NCBI GenBank assembly: GCA_018267965.1
Contig: JAFDXK010000003.1
Span: 62,001 to 126,000 of the forward strand
Direction: 5' to 3'
Length of the DNA stretch: 64,000 bases
Source: Bacteroidota bacterium
Lineage (GTDB): Bacteria; Bacteroidota; Bacteroidia; Chitinophagales; Chitinophagaceae
Part shown: positions 35,396 to 45,017 of the stretch, piece after piece
How positions within the stretch are numbered: the stretch's first letter is position 1
Layout of the letters: the number at the start of each line of letters is the position of its first letter
The notes under the pieces: model-generated
Seen by the model: only the letters and a program-made list of their open reading frames with translations
Told to the model about the DNA's origin: nothing
Databases searched by the model: none
Position numbers and translations under genes: made by a program

Positions 35396-35788
35396 CTACA
35401 TAATCGTTTTACCTTCTCTCGCCATTTGCACTTTCATACTGATAAGCTGCATCATAGCAGCAGCACGACTCTTAGCCTTTTCAGCTATCTCGCCTGCAAA
35501 CAATTCATCTATGGTTTCAAACCATAGCCTTAGCCATTGTTCATAATGCTCTTCTTTCAGCGGCATTTTATTATCAATGTCTATGTGTTTTTTCATGGGA
35601 TTACCCGTATATCCGGCGTTTGCAAATAATACCGTATCCCAGAACTGATACATTATTGGTAAGTGGTGCGACCAATCTTCGCCAATGATGCTATCAAAAA
35701 TGTAACCTATGATGTTGTCCTTCCTTACCTTATCATAAAAACTGTTAACCAGTAACTGTATATCTTCAACTGTGTTTATATCTGCCAT
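35396..35788 (-). CDS. Group III truncated hemoglobin
   Basis: 130 residues. The proximal histidine (H81) is in the family pattern HYEQWLRLWFETIDELFAG. Distal-side residues are in VNSFYDKVRKDNIIGYIF and HHLPIMYQFWDTVLF. Group III trHbs bind oxygen or nitric oxide; the role is usually protection against NO or peroxide. It is upstream of ade on the minus strand and divergent from the sensor kinase. Confidence 0.92.
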   Translation of the reverse strand: MADINTVEDIQLLVNSFYDKVRKDNIIGYIFDSIIGEDWSHHLPIMYQFWDTVLFANAGYTGNPMKKHIDIDNKMPLKEEHYEQWLRLWFETIDELFAGEIAEKAKSRAAAMMQLISMKVQMAREGKTIM

Positions 35789-35822
35789 ATTGTAAAGTTA
35801 TGGCGTAAATACGGAAGTCAGC

Positions 35823-35853
35823 TTTGAATATGCGGTCTAAATATGTAATTTGG
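35823..35853 (+). promoter_or_regulatory. Promoter of sensor kinase gene
   Basis: TTTG at 35823-35826, 19-bp spacer, TAATTTGG at 35846-35853 (one mismatch to TAnnTTTG). It ends 22 nt before the ATG. Confidence 0.5.
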
Positions 35854-35875
35854 ATAATCCAACACCTACCTAAAA

Positions 35876-38800
35876 ATGTTTCGCTGCCTGTCAGTTATAT
35901 TACTCTCGTTTTTTTCACATTATATATATGCCGGTGCAGATAGTACTTCGTGGATTCATCTTACATTGAATGAGGGTTTGCCATCCAACCATATCTATTC
36001 TGCAATGCAAGATCATAATGGATTTATATGGATAGCAACTGACAATGGAGTTGTAAAATTCGACGGGTACAATTTCAGGGTTTTCAACACTAACGACGGT
36101 TTACCTACTAATGATGCGTGGGAATTTTATGAAGATAGCTATGGCCGCATTTGGCTCTATTGTTATGCGCAACAAATAGGCTATATCAAGAATAACATTT
36201 ACAGAAAGGTCAACTTTACTTTCCCCGACGTCACGAAACCAACGAATATTACCCAAATGGGAAACTTAGTATTTTTTGGACTATCCTACCATGTTGGCAC
36301 ATCTTATTTGGTTGCTATAGACAGTAATGATAATGCAACATCATTACCCTTACCATATAAAATTGCACCGCCATATTCAATACACAGTTCAACTATCATG
36401 TATTCTGCCGGCGTCAAGTGTTATTATTTATTAAGCTATAAGAGTGGTAAGCTTACGCATACTATGTTATGCAAAACCCCAACCCGATCCGAAGCATATA
36501 ATCATACCATTACATTTGGCGACACAAAAGGTGAGTTATTCTTATCTGACAAAGGTTCGACAAAATATGATATTATCGATTTATACAATTGCAAATTCGA
36601 CTCGTTATCTCTTGCAGAACTAGGATGCGATAAAGACGAAAGGCTGGTATTAACAAATATAAAAGGTGATACTGCTATACTCATTACAACTAAAAAAATC
36701 ATTAGGTTTTCTACGCCTGACAGAAAGCTCTGTGACAGTTGGAACTATTCAAATCTTTTTAATAATGCCGGCGATGTTGTTCACAGATTAATAGATAATC
36801 ATAAAAACATCTGGATTTCTACCAGTAACGGAGCCTACCTGTATGCAAAAAATAAAATGCAGTTAAACAAAACGCCGTTAATAAAATCTTCTTTATTAGC
36901 CTTCTGCGGCAAACTCAGCAACGGGGATATTACCTGGTACGATTATGGCAACAAGACGGTTATTACACAAAGTCCAAACGGGCATCTTACTTTTAAAAAA
37001 TCTCCTGATAACTTGCTAAGCTGTGCAGATAATGGTAATGGTATTACACTTAATGCATATCAGCGAAATTTGTTTATTGATAATCGCAACAAAAATATCC
37101 ATGATCTCATCAGTTCGCGCTATCATTTTATTATTTCAGACTATAAAAGAATCGATTACCTGGATCTGGCAGATGAACCGGAATTGATGAGCCCTTTGGG
37201 GATAAGGTTACCTGATACTTTGAGACCCATTATTTACAAGCGCCTTATCAAAATGCAATTCATCGATGATAACATTTTCATTGCAGTAACACCTCGCGAA
37301 TATATATTATCAGATATCCGGGATTCAGTGATTATAGTAAAAGAGATTTTAAATACAAAACTTACCGGCTTAGCTTATGACACAGTTAATAAGGTAGCTT
37401 GGGCATATAATAGCAATAAAATATATGGATATGATATACCCAATAAAAAACTGACCACCTACAACGAAAACTTAATGCATTCGATAGGTATTGGTCAAAT
37501 TACATCAGTAGCAACAGATAGGTTTGGGAATATATATATTCTATCCGGAACAAAACTGGTGGCCTGTGACAATAAGTTCAAAAACATTGTAACCCTCTCT
37601 ACCAATATCAACCTGAATGATGTAAAAATCAACACTAACAAGAACAACTTAGTCCTTTCAGGCAAATTTGGCATCGGGTATATTCCTATTATAGGTGCAT
37701 TACAATTTGGTAAAATTCGTGTCATTCCCAATACTCCTTTTCCTGCATACAATAAAGTGAATGACATAGTATTCACCAATAGCGATACGACTATTTTACT
37801 AAACACTGACAAAGGCCTTTTTGATTATTCAATGAGCGAATTACTGAATACATCACAAACAATATCTCCTACTCAGTTGTTTAAAGTTGTCGTTCATAAT
37901 GCGAATACAGAGCAAGCTTTACAACATAACGATACAATATCATGCCCCTCCGGCAGCAAAAAAATCACACTCGATGCCATCAACTTTTATGGCGCAGGTA
38001 ATAGAAAATATGTTTACCGTATTGGCAATGATAAATGGCAACAAACTTTATCCGGTGAAATAATCATTACAGACCTTAAACCGAATGTTTATTACACCGT
38101 CACTTGCAGTGTATACGACGACTTGTGGGAAAGCAATCAAAACACATTCGTTATCTACGTCCAACCTATGTGGTATCAAACAACCCTATGGACGCGTATC
38201 TTCTGGATATTAGGCATACTAGCTGCCATAGTATTAGTATTGCTAACAGTCATCATCACTAAATACTACGTCAATAAAGCTAATGCAAAGAGAGGCAAAT
38301 TACTTGACCTTGAATTGCGTGCCATACACTCCCAGATCAACCCGCACTTTATCTTCAACTCACTCAGTTCGGCATTATATTTTATCAACCGTAAAAAAAC
38401 TGATGAAGCTTACGAGCATATCAGTAAGTTTTCAAAACTACTGCGCTCTTATCTAAAATCATCGCAGGAACGCTATACCATTTTGGCAGAGGAAATTGAC
38501 ATGCTAAAAAATTATATTGAGCTGCAACAAACCCGTTTTGAATCTAAATTTGATTACAATATTGAAGTAGAAAACAAAATACCTGCTAACAGTATCAAGA
38601 TACCTTCTTTACTATTACAACCACTGGTAGAAAATGCCATTAATCACGGGCTATTTCATAAACAGGGTAAAGGCCACCTTAGTATTAAATTCACTCAAGG
38701 AACGACCAATGATGAATTGATCTGTACTATTGAAGACGATGGCGTAGGCAGGGCACGCGCACAAGAAATAAAAGAACAAAGTGATGCCCAATACAATTCT

Positions 38801-38947
38801 TACGGCACCAAACTGACACAAAAATTGATAGACATCTTCAAAGAATATGAGTATATGAACATATTTTTGGAGTATATTGATAAAGCAGAACCCAAAACCG
38901 GAACCATTGTAAAACTGACCTTAAAAAACCTTAAGTATGCTACGTAA
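35876..38947 (+). CDS. Sensor histidine kinase, ligand-binding propeller with LytS-type kinase domain
   Basis: 1023 residues. A signal peptide (about 1-20) leads to a large periplasmic region of two-component-propeller repeats (for example GLPSNHIYSAMQDHNGFIWI, GLPTNDAWEFYEDSYGRIWL), then a Y_Y_Y domain (about 690-760). One membrane helix lies at about 775-800. The cytosolic kinase has the LytS-type H-box around H824 (INPHFIFNSLSSALYFINR) and the N-box PLVENAINHG with GDGVGR-like ATP loop (EDDGVGRARA). It senses an external signal, possibly a glycan, and phosphorylates the LytTR regulator whose gene overlaps by 11 nt. Confidence 0.93.
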   Translation: MFRCLSVILLSFFSHYIYAGADSTSWIHLTLNEGLPSNHIYSAMQDHNGFIWIATDNGVVKFDGYNFRVFNTNDGLPTNDAWEFYEDSYGRIWLYCYAQQIGYIKNNIYRKVNFTFPDVTKPTNITQMGNLVFFGLSYHVGTSYLVAIDSNDNATSLPLPYKIAPPYSIHSSTIMYSAGVKCYYLLSYKSGKLTHTMLCKTPTRSEAYNHTITFGDTKGELFLSDKGSTKYDIIDLYNCKFDSLSLAELGCDKDERLVLTNIKGDTAILITTKKIIRFSTPDRKLCDSWNYSNLFNNAGDVVHRLIDNHKNIWISTSNGAYLYAKNKMQLNKTPLIKSSLLAFCGKLSNGDITWYDYGNKTVITQSPNGHLTFKKSPDNLLSCADNGNGITLNAYQRNLFIDNRNKNIHDLISSRYHFIISDYKRIDYLDLADEPELMSPLGIRLPDTLRPIIYKRLIKMQFIDDNIFIAVTPREYILSDIRDSVIIVKEILNTKLTGLAYDTVNKVAWAYNSNKIYGYDIPNKKLTTYNENLMHSIGIGQITSVATDRFGNIYILSGTKLVACDNKFKNIVTLSTNINLNDVKINTNKNNLVLSGKFGIGYIPIIGALQFGKIRVIPNTPFPAYNKVNDIVFTNSDTTILLNTDKGLFDYSMSELLNTSQTISPTQLFKVVVHNANTEQALQHNDTISCPSGSKKITLDAINFYGAGNRKYVYRIGNDKWQQTLSGEIIITDLKPNVYYTVTCSVYDDLWESNQNTFVIYVQPMWYQTTLWTRIFWILGILAAIVLVLLTVIITKYYVNKANAKRGKLLDLELRAIHSQINPHFIFNSLSSALYFINRKKTDEAYEHISKFSKLLRSYLKSSQERYTILAEEIDMLKNYIELQQTRFESKFDYNIEVENKIPANSIKIPSLLLQPLVENAINHGLFHKQGKGHLSIKFTQGTTNDELICTIEDDGVGRARAQEIKEQSDAQYNSYGTKLTQKLIDIFKEYEYMNIFLEYIDKAEPKTGTIVKLTLKNLKYAT

Positions 38948-39683
38948 TATTAAATGCATTATTGTAGATGACGAACCCAAAGCCATCGACCTGTTATCAT
39001 CAAGACTTAAAATATTATTCCCGGACATTACAGTTTTGGGCTCATATACCGATTGGCAATCTGCCGTAGAAGCTATACGCAAAAATGAATTCCACATCCT
39101 TTTTTTGGATGTGAATATGCCTGAGAAGACAGGTATTGATTTCCTCAAACTGTTTCCCAACAATACTTTCGAGGTTATCTTTATTACTGCCCATAGCGAG
39201 TTTGCACTACAGGCCATCAAATTTTCTGCTGCAGGTTATGTACTAAAACCTATAGACGATTACGAACTTTCCTTTGCTGTAAATAAAGCAATAGAAAACT
39301 TAAGCCCCGTTAGTAATAAACATCACGATACACCTGCAAATACAAATAACTATAAAATAGGCATACCCAATGTTAAGGGCATTGATTACCTGAACGCTGA
39401 TGATATCCTATATTTTGAAAGCGTTAATAAATACACCAAAGTAGTCACTAAAGAATACAGCATCATTAGCTCTTACAACCTCGGAGAATTTAAAAAAATC
39501 ATTAATGCTGATATTTTTTTCCAGCCACACCGCTCTTATATCATCAACCTGCATCACATCAAACGTTATGAAACATCAGGCTCACTCATTATGGCCGATA
39601 ACATGAATATTCCCATTTCCAAAAACGTAAAAACAGAGTTTCAGACCGTTTTTAACAGTATTACACGCACTGCAGGGCACTAA
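38937..39683 (+). CDS. LytTR-family response regulator
   Basis: 248 residues. The receiver domain has the acidic pair in IIVDDEP, phosphoacceptor D58 in LFLDVNMPEKTG and the lysine in YVLKPIDDYEL. From about residue 140 a LytTR DNA-binding domain follows (DDILYFESVNKYTKVVTK, FFQPHRSYIINLHHIKRYE, PISKNVKTEF). It is the partner of the overlapping kinase. LytTR proteins bind paired direct repeats; a palindrome cluster lies directly downstream of this gene. Confidence 0.94.
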   Translation: MLRNIKCIIVDDEPKAIDLLSSRLKILFPDITVLGSYTDWQSAVEAIRKNEFHILFLDVNMPEKTGIDFLKLFPNNTFEVIFITAHSEFALQAIKFSAAGYVLKPIDDYELSFAVNKAIENLSPVSNKHHDTPANTNNYKIGIPNVKGIDYLNADDILYFESVNKYTKVVTKEYSIISSYNLGEFKKIINADIFFQPHRSYIINLHHIKRYETSGSLIMADNMNIPISKNVKTEFQTVFNSITRTAGH

Positions 39684-39690
39684 TCATATT

Positions 39691-39765
39691 TCCATTCGTT
39701 CAACCAAAACGTCCTTTCGTCGAACGAAACCGACCTTTCGTTCAATGACGGAACGAAATTCATTG
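39691..39765. repeat. Cluster of TTCGTTC inverted repeats
   Basis: Four TTCGTTC-type units alternate in orientation: TTCGTTC at 39695, GAACGAAA at 39723 (facing TTTCG at 39715), TTTCGTTC at 39736 and GAACGAAA at 39751. The last two form perfect 8-bp arms around a 7-nt loop, with CAATGA/TCATTG flanking pairs. There is no T run, so this is not a standard terminator. Confidence 0.6.
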
Positions 39766-39893
39766 AGTATCAGCTACTTTAGTAGTAGCAAATGAGCAAT
39801 CGTTTGCGGCTTCGCAAATGCTGGCCCCTTATACCCTAGTTATGATTTGAATTACTCTTTACGCTTTTTACCCCCTACCTGTAATCTTATAAT

Positions 39894-39921
39894 ATGGCAC
39901 ATGAATATGTGCCATTTTTTT
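39894..39921 (+). terminator. Terminator of kinase/LytTR operon
   Basis: Perfect stem ATGGCACAT / ATGTGCCAT with loop GAAT and seven T residues. It ends at the stop codon of the convergent LUD gene. Confidence 0.85.
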
Positions 39922-40579
39922 ATGCGTTTACCAACAGGCAGAAAACCTCTCCCGGACCGTGTACCCCTACTACAAGGGTTTTTTCTATATCAGCCGTACG
40001 GCTTGGCCCCGTGTTCAGGTTTATCATTGATGGCAGGTCGTTACCATATTTCTTTTTCAGGGCATCCATCGCATTTTGAATATCCGGCACCACCTGGTCG
40101 GTATAGGCTACTATGATATGAACAGGGTAAAACACCGTAGAGGTGCGCCCCATGTTTTGTTTACTGCTGAGCAATACAGAACCTGTACGTGCAGCTAAAA
40201 ATTCACAACCGGTAATGCAGGCATTAGCCTTATCATTATGAATATCTACGGGATGAACGATGTTGATTTTATTATTCTGAAACAGTTGCAGCAAACGTGG
40301 CTCTGCACAATACAGTTCTGTCCATCCGCGACTGTCGTATAAGTCACCTATAGCTTCTAATGCCTGTTGTTCGTTATGGCAAAAAATGAACTTGCCCCCC
40401 AATTGTATAAACGCATCTGCAAATGTTTCCTCCAGCGATGTACCATCACCTGCATATAGCTGTGTGCCGGCTTCTTTTTCCGCTTCGGGAAAAGGCATGG
40501 GTAATTTATCCTGCCCCAGGCTCTTACGTATACGGCTCAGTATATTTTCTCTTGCTTTAGATGTTTTGAACGTTTGCAT
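39920..40579 (-). CDS. LUD-domain protein (LutC/YkgG-like)
   Basis: 219 residues. The LUD core is visible: CEFLAARTGSVLLSS, HIIVAYTDQVVPDIQNAM, MINLNTGPSRTADIEKTLVV and the closing GVHGPGEVFCLLVNA. LutC works with LutA and LutB in lactate oxidation, but no lutA or lutB lies nearby, so this gene is an orphan and may have another role. A near-consensus -7 (TACCTTTA) lies upstream on the minus strand. It is divergent from prfB. Confidence 0.9.
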   Translation of the reverse strand: MQTFKTSKARENILSRIRKSLGQDKLPMPFPEAEKEAGTQLYAGDGTSLEETFADAFIQLGGKFIFCHNEQQALEAIGDLYDSRGWTELYCAEPRLLQLFQNNKINIVHPVDIHNDKANACITGCEFLAARTGSVLLSSKQNMGRTSTVFYPVHIIVAYTDQVVPDIQNAMDALKKKYGNDLPSMINLNTGPSRTADIEKTLVVGVHGPGEVFCLLVNA

Positions 40580-40688
40580 CGGACGTAAAGGTAAATAATA
40601 GAAATACGAATATCTAATATCGAAATCCTAACTATATATTAGCTATTTCGAGCTTTCGACTTATTACTTACTACTTACGACTAATACG

Positions 40689-40696
40689 TACCTTTG
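40689..40696 (+). promoter_or_regulatory. -7 element of prfB operon
   Basis: TACCTTTG, ending 9 nt before the ATG at 40706. It overlaps the TTG at 40694, so that TTG cannot be the start if this promoter is used. Confidence 0.5.
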
Positions 40697-40705
40697 CCCA
40701 GCATT

Positions 40706-41791
40706 ATGACACAGGAATACCTGAAGGAAATGCGCGAACGGGTACAGCACCTGCACCGCTTTCTGAAAATTGAAGAACGTTTAGCTAAAATTGAGAATGA
40801 CCGTACACTTACCCTCGCCCCGGGTTTCTGGGACGATAATACACGTGCCACAGGTATCCTTAAAGAAATAAAAGTCAATAAATACTGGGTTGACCTGTAC
40901 GATGCAGTAAATACTACTGTAGAGGATTTTGCTATCCTGTTCGAGTTTTGGAAAGATGGCGCAGCTACCGAAGAAGAAACACAAGAAGCTTACGACAAAG
41001 CACTGAAAGCTATAGACGACCTCGAGTTCAAATCTACTCTCAACGAACCAGAAGATGAGATGCATGCTGTAATGGTTATCAACTCGGGGGCAGGTGGCAC
41101 GGAAAGCCAGGACTGGGCAGAGATGTTGCTGCGTATGTATCGTATGTATGGCGAAAAACAAGGATGGTCGGTTGCAGAAATAGATGTGCAGTATGGCGAT
41201 GGTGCAGGTATCAAACAAGCTACTATAGAATTTGACGGTGAATTTTCTTACGGCTTGCTAAAAGCAGAAAGCGGTGTGCATCGTTTGGTGCGCATATCTC
41301 CTTTCGATAGTAATGCCCGCAGGCATACTTCTTTTGCATCGGTATATGTATATCCTTTGGTAGATGACAGTATTGAAATAGAAGTGAATCCTGCCGATGT
41401 AGAATGGGAATTTTACCGTGCAGGTGGTAAGGGCGGACAAAACGTAAACAAGGTAGAAACAGCCGTGCGCCTGAAGCATAAACCTACAGGCATTATCGTA
41501 GAGTGTCAGCAGGCACGTACACAGGGCGAGAACCGTGAGAAGGCGATGAAGATGCTGAAAAGCCGTTTGTACGAAGAAGAATTGCGTAAGCGTGAGGAAT
41601 TGAAAAATGCAGCTAACAGCAACAAGAAAAAAATAGAATGGGGTTCACAGATACGTTCTTATGTATTCCACCCTTATAAAATGATAAAAGACCACCGCAC
41701 CGATTATGAGGTGGGCAACGTAGGACCTGTAATGGATGGTGAGATAGACGATTTCATTAAGGCTTATTTGATGACCATGAAAGAAGAATAA
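40706..41791 (+). CDS. prfB: Peptide chain release factor 2
   Basis: 361 residues from the ATG at 40706. The stop-codon-reading tripeptide SPF is in [15 protein letters not shown], the peptidyl-hydrolase motif in [18 protein letters not shown]. The SPF marks RF2 (UGA and UAA). Many prfB genes have an in-frame UGA with a programmed +1 shift near codon 25; here that region reads CGC TTT CTG AAA with no stop, so the frame is continuous. An ABC exporter gene starts on the last base of its stop codon (TAATG). Confidence 0.94.
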   Translation: MTQEYLKEMRERVQHLHRFLKIEERLAKIENDRTLTLAPGFWDDNTRATGILKEIKVNKYWVDLYDAVNTTVEDFAILFEFWKDGAATEEETQEAYDKALKAIDDLEFKSTLNEPEDEMHAVMVINSGAGGTESQDWAEMLLRMYRMYGEKQGWSVAEIDVQYGDGAGIKQATIEFDGEFSYGLLKAESGVHRLVRISPFDSNARRHTSFASVYVYPLVDDSIEIEVNPADVEWEFYRAGGKGGQNVNKVETAVRLKHKPTGIIVECQQARTQGENREKAMKMLKSRLYEEELRKREELKNAANSNKKKIEWGSQIRSYVFHPYKMIKDHRTDYEVGNVGPVMDGEIDDFIKAYLMTMKEE

Positions 41792-43551
41792 TGAGCGAGG
41801 CTAAAAAAATATTTGACTTCCGTTTACTGCGCCGCATCTTTTCGTTTGCTGCACCGTATAAGAGGGGCTTTTATTTTTCCATGCTTATGTCGGTAGTGCT
41901 GGCTGCATTAGCACCACTACGTCCGTACCTGATACAATACTCTGTAGATAAATACATCAACAACAACCTGCTGAATGCGCTCATATCTATCAGCATCATT
42001 CAGTTGGTGATACTGCTGATAGAAAGCGGTTTGCGCTTTTGGTTTTTATACCGCATCAGCTGGCTGGGGCAAAGCGTGGTGAATGATATGCGCAAAGGCA
42101 CGTTCAGAAAGATACTGTTTCAAAACATTGGCTTCTACGACCGCACACCTATTGGCACGCTCACCACACGTACCATCAACGATATAGAAGCTGTAAACGA
42201 TGTATTCTCAGAAGGCATTATTTCTATCATAGCAGATGTGCTCACCATTATAGCCATAATTATTGTCATGTTCATTACCGATTGGCGATTGACATTGATT
42301 TGCCTTATACCTTTCCCATTGCTGATTGTCGCAACCTATTATTTTAAAGAGAGCGTCAATAAATCTTTTCAGCGTGTGCGCAATGCAGTGGCTGCTATCA
42401 ATGCCTTTGTGCAGGAGCATCTTACAGGTATGTATATCGTGCAGGCTTTTGCAGCAGAAAGCCGCGAGATGAGCAAGTTCAAAGCCATCAACAAAGAACA
42501 CCGCAATGCCAATATCAAAGCCATATTTGCTTATTCCGTTTTCTTCCCGATAGTAGAAATTATACTGGCACTGTCTATGGGTTTACTGGTATGGTATGGA
42601 GCTGTGCGTATGCTCAATTATCATGTAACACCCGGTGTGGTGATAGCCTTTGTAATGTACCTCAACCTGCTCTTCCGTCCACTGCGCATGATGGCTGATA
42701 AATTCAACGTACTGCAAATGGGTATGATAGCGGGCGAGCGTGTATTTACCGTTTTAGATAGCGATGAACATTTAAAGAGCAATGGCAATTATGCACCGTC
42801 GCAGATTAGTGGCAGGGTTGAATTCAGGGATGTACACTTCAGTTACAAACCCGGTACGCCTGTATTAAAAGGCATATCGTTTGAGATACCTGCAGGCAAA
42901 ACAATGGCTGTTGTTGGACATACAGGTGCTGGTAAAACATCTATCATCAGCATACTTAATCGTTTATACGAGATTGAGAGCGGCAGCATATTGATTGATG
43001 GCAAAGAATTGCATGGCTATGATATCTATGCCCTGCGCGAACATATAGGTATTGTACTGCAGGATGTATTCCTATTCTCGGGTACTATTTACGAGAACAT
43101 TACACTGCGCAATAACGATATACCATTAAGTAAAGTAGAGGACGTGTGCAAGCTCTTAGGTATACACGATTTTATCCTTCGCTTGCCGAGTGGTTATAAC
43201 TATGATGTGATGGAGCGTGGCAATACTTTATCGCAGGGGCAAAGACAGCTTTTATCTTTTGCACGTGCATTGATATATAACCCTTCTATTCTTATTCTTG
43301 ATGAAGCCACATCATCTGTTGACAGTGAAAGTGAACAACTCATACAACGTGCTATCGATACCATGATAACTGGACGAACTTCTATTGTCATTGCTCACCG
43401 TTTATCTACCATTCGCAGGGCAGATGAGATAATCGTTATGGACAAAGGGCAAATCATAGAACGCGGTAATCATGCATCTCTTATAGCTGCAGGTGGCGAA
43501 TATTACAAACTATATACAGCCGTAGAAAAGGAAAAAGAAAAGGTGATGTAA
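41791..43551 (+). CDS. ABC exporter, fused membrane and ATPase domains
   Basis: 586 residues. Six membrane helices (about 20-310) precede the ATPase domain. Walker A is GHTGAGKTS, signature LSQGQRQLL, Walker B ILILDEATS and the switch AHRLS. It is of the MsbA/lipid and drug exporter type, probably a homodimer. The substrate is unknown. It is coupled to prfB by a 1-nt overlap. Confidence 0.93.
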   Translation: MSEAKKIFDFRLLRRIFSFAAPYKRGFYFSMLMSVVLAALAPLRPYLIQYSVDKYINNNLLNALISISIIQLVILLIESGLRFWFLYRISWLGQSVVNDMRKGTFRKILFQNIGFYDRTPIGTLTTRTINDIEAVNDVFSEGIISIIADVLTIIAIIIVMFITDWRLTLICLIPFPLLIVATYYFKESVNKSFQRVRNAVAAINAFVQEHLTGMYIVQAFAAESREMSKFKAINKEHRNANIKAIFAYSVFFPIVEIILALSMGLLVWYGAVRMLNYHVTPGVVIAFVMYLNLLFRPLRMMADKFNVLQMGMIAGERVFTVLDSDEHLKSNGNYAPSQISGRVEFRDVHFSYKPGTPVLKGISFEIPAGKTMAVVGHTGAGKTSIISILNRLYEIESGSILIDGKELHGYDIYALREHIGIVLQDVFLFSGTIYENITLRNNDIPLSKVEDVCKLLGIHDFILRLPSGYNYDVMERGNTLSQGQRQLLSFARALIYNPSILILDEATSSVDSESEQLIQRAIDTMITGRTSIVIAHRLSTIRRADEIIVMDKGQIIERGNHASLIAAGGEYYKLYTAVEKEKEKVM

Positions 43552-43589
43552 AGTATTAGGATGCTTATATTTACTATAAGCATAATCGT

Positions 43590-45017
43590 ATGAAGTGCAT
43601 TCTCGTATTCATTCTGACATCAATTTTATGTTTCTTCTACCCAAATATAGCGGATGCACAAGAAGATTTTAGGGTAACTGTTACTTCTAACCGCGATACA
43701 CTTTATCCAACCTTAGACAGCTTTTCCTTCACGACTATATATAACACTAGCGAAATTTTAAATGTAAAAATCAAGAACGTAAGCAATAAGAAATTTCAAA
43801 GGTCTCGCTACGTATTAAATGCAACTTATGAAGATGAAAATTTTAATCAGGATGATGACTTTTACTTCATAACAGAAAAGCTTAACACTAAATCAAAATT
43901 TGAAAAATATCTCTGCCATTGGGCCGATATTGACCCTATATACTATCCTGACATTCCTCAGGATACTATCAAGCCAGGTGATACAATTCCAACTTTTCAA
44001 ACAGATGACCCGTTTATTATTAACGGGTACGAAAAAGATGGAGTGTATAGGGTACATGCTGTATATAGATACAACAGGGGCAAGAAAAAACGGGAATATA
44101 AATCCAATTATGTAAAATTCTTTTTTATCGAGGATACTGTTGAGAAAAAGCCAATTAATGAATTGTACAGTATGGCAAAACAACAATTCGATAGCGCACA
44201 CTATTATAAAGCAGGGCAATTATTCCGTTATATTTTCCTCAAAGACATACATACCGCAGACATATATTATCAGTTAGCGTTGTGTTACGTAAAAACAGGT
44301 AATTATACCAATGGGCAGACATTTATGGAAGAAGCTATCCATCTATCTCCAGAAAATATTGATTATCGCAAAAGGTTAATTGACATTTTTATTCAGGCGG
44401 AATTGTTTGATGATGCTCGTAAAGCTTCTGACAGTTTAAACAAATTATTAAAAAAGAATTCAAAAGAATTTTCGCAGCAATACGACAGTAACTATATCGC
44501 CAAAAAACAACTTGAGACAGAATTTGCAGAAATAAAAAAATATATAACTGACTCATCTATGTCGCCAAATGCATTGCTTCAAAAACTGGATAGCTTTTAT
44601 GTTGAAAACAAATTAATACATGCTGAATTTGCAGTAAATGAAGTATTGAAATTACGTGATGATCGCTACGCTTTTTTATACAAAGCAAGGCTCTACCACA
44701 AGAAAAAGGAATATAAAAATGCCATCCGGACAGTAAATAAATCCATCGCGATCATGCCAAATTATGATTGGGCTTATGCTGACAGAGCTTGTTATTATTT
44801 TGCGCTCAATAAATACGATAAAGCACTCAAAGACATTACAAAAGCAATACAATTATCACCTGATAAAATTGACTTCTATTTTATTCGCATAGGTATTTTA
44901 AATGCACTAAAGGACTACAATGGCGCATGCAATGATATAAATAAGATTTCTAGATTGGATATTCAACATCAGCTTACATCTTATTTAGAAGAATTAACTC
45001 AGCAATATTGCAAGTAG
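43590..45017 (+). CDS. Secreted protein with TPR repeats
   Basis: 475 residues with a signal peptide ending NIADAQ. Residues about 25-180 are a beta-rich domain with no match recognised. From about 190 on there are tetratricopeptide repeats (DIYYQLALCYVKTGNYTNGQ, YAFLYKARLYHKKKEYKNAI, AYADRACYYFALNKYDKALK). It is likely a periplasmic scaffold. It begins 38 nt after the ABC gene. Its stop abuts the stop of the convergent hydrolase gene. Confidence 0.8.
   Translation: MKCILVFILTSILCFFYPNIADAQEDFRVTVTSNRDTLYPTLDSFSFTTIYNTSEILNVKIKNVSNKKFQRSRYVLNATYEDENFNQDDDFYFITEKLNTKSKFEKYLCHWADIDPIYYPDIPQDTIKPGDTIPTFQTDDPFIINGYEKDGVYRVHAVYRYNRGKKKREYKSNYVKFFFIEDTVEKKPINELYSMAKQQFDSAHYYKAGQLFRYIFLKDIHTADIYYQLALCYVKTGNYTNGQTFMEEAIHLSPENIDYRKRLIDIFIQAELFDDARKASDSLNKLLKKNSKEFSQQYDSNYIAKKQLETEFAEIKKYITDSSMSPNALLQKLDSFYVENKLIHAEFAVNEVLKLRDDRYAFLYKARLYHKKKEYKNAIRTVNKSIAIMPNYDWAYADRACYYFALNKYDKALKDITKAIQLSPDKIDFYFIRIGILNALKDYNGACNDINKISRLDIQHQLTSYLEELTQQYCK

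Noticed and set aside
39691-39765. CRISPR-like repeats after the LytTR gene
   Set aside because: The units are only 7-8 bp, alternate in orientation and have irregular spacing; no spacers or cas genes.
40706-40800. Programmed frameshift in prfB
   Set aside because: No in-frame TGA is present; the reading is continuous through the usual site.
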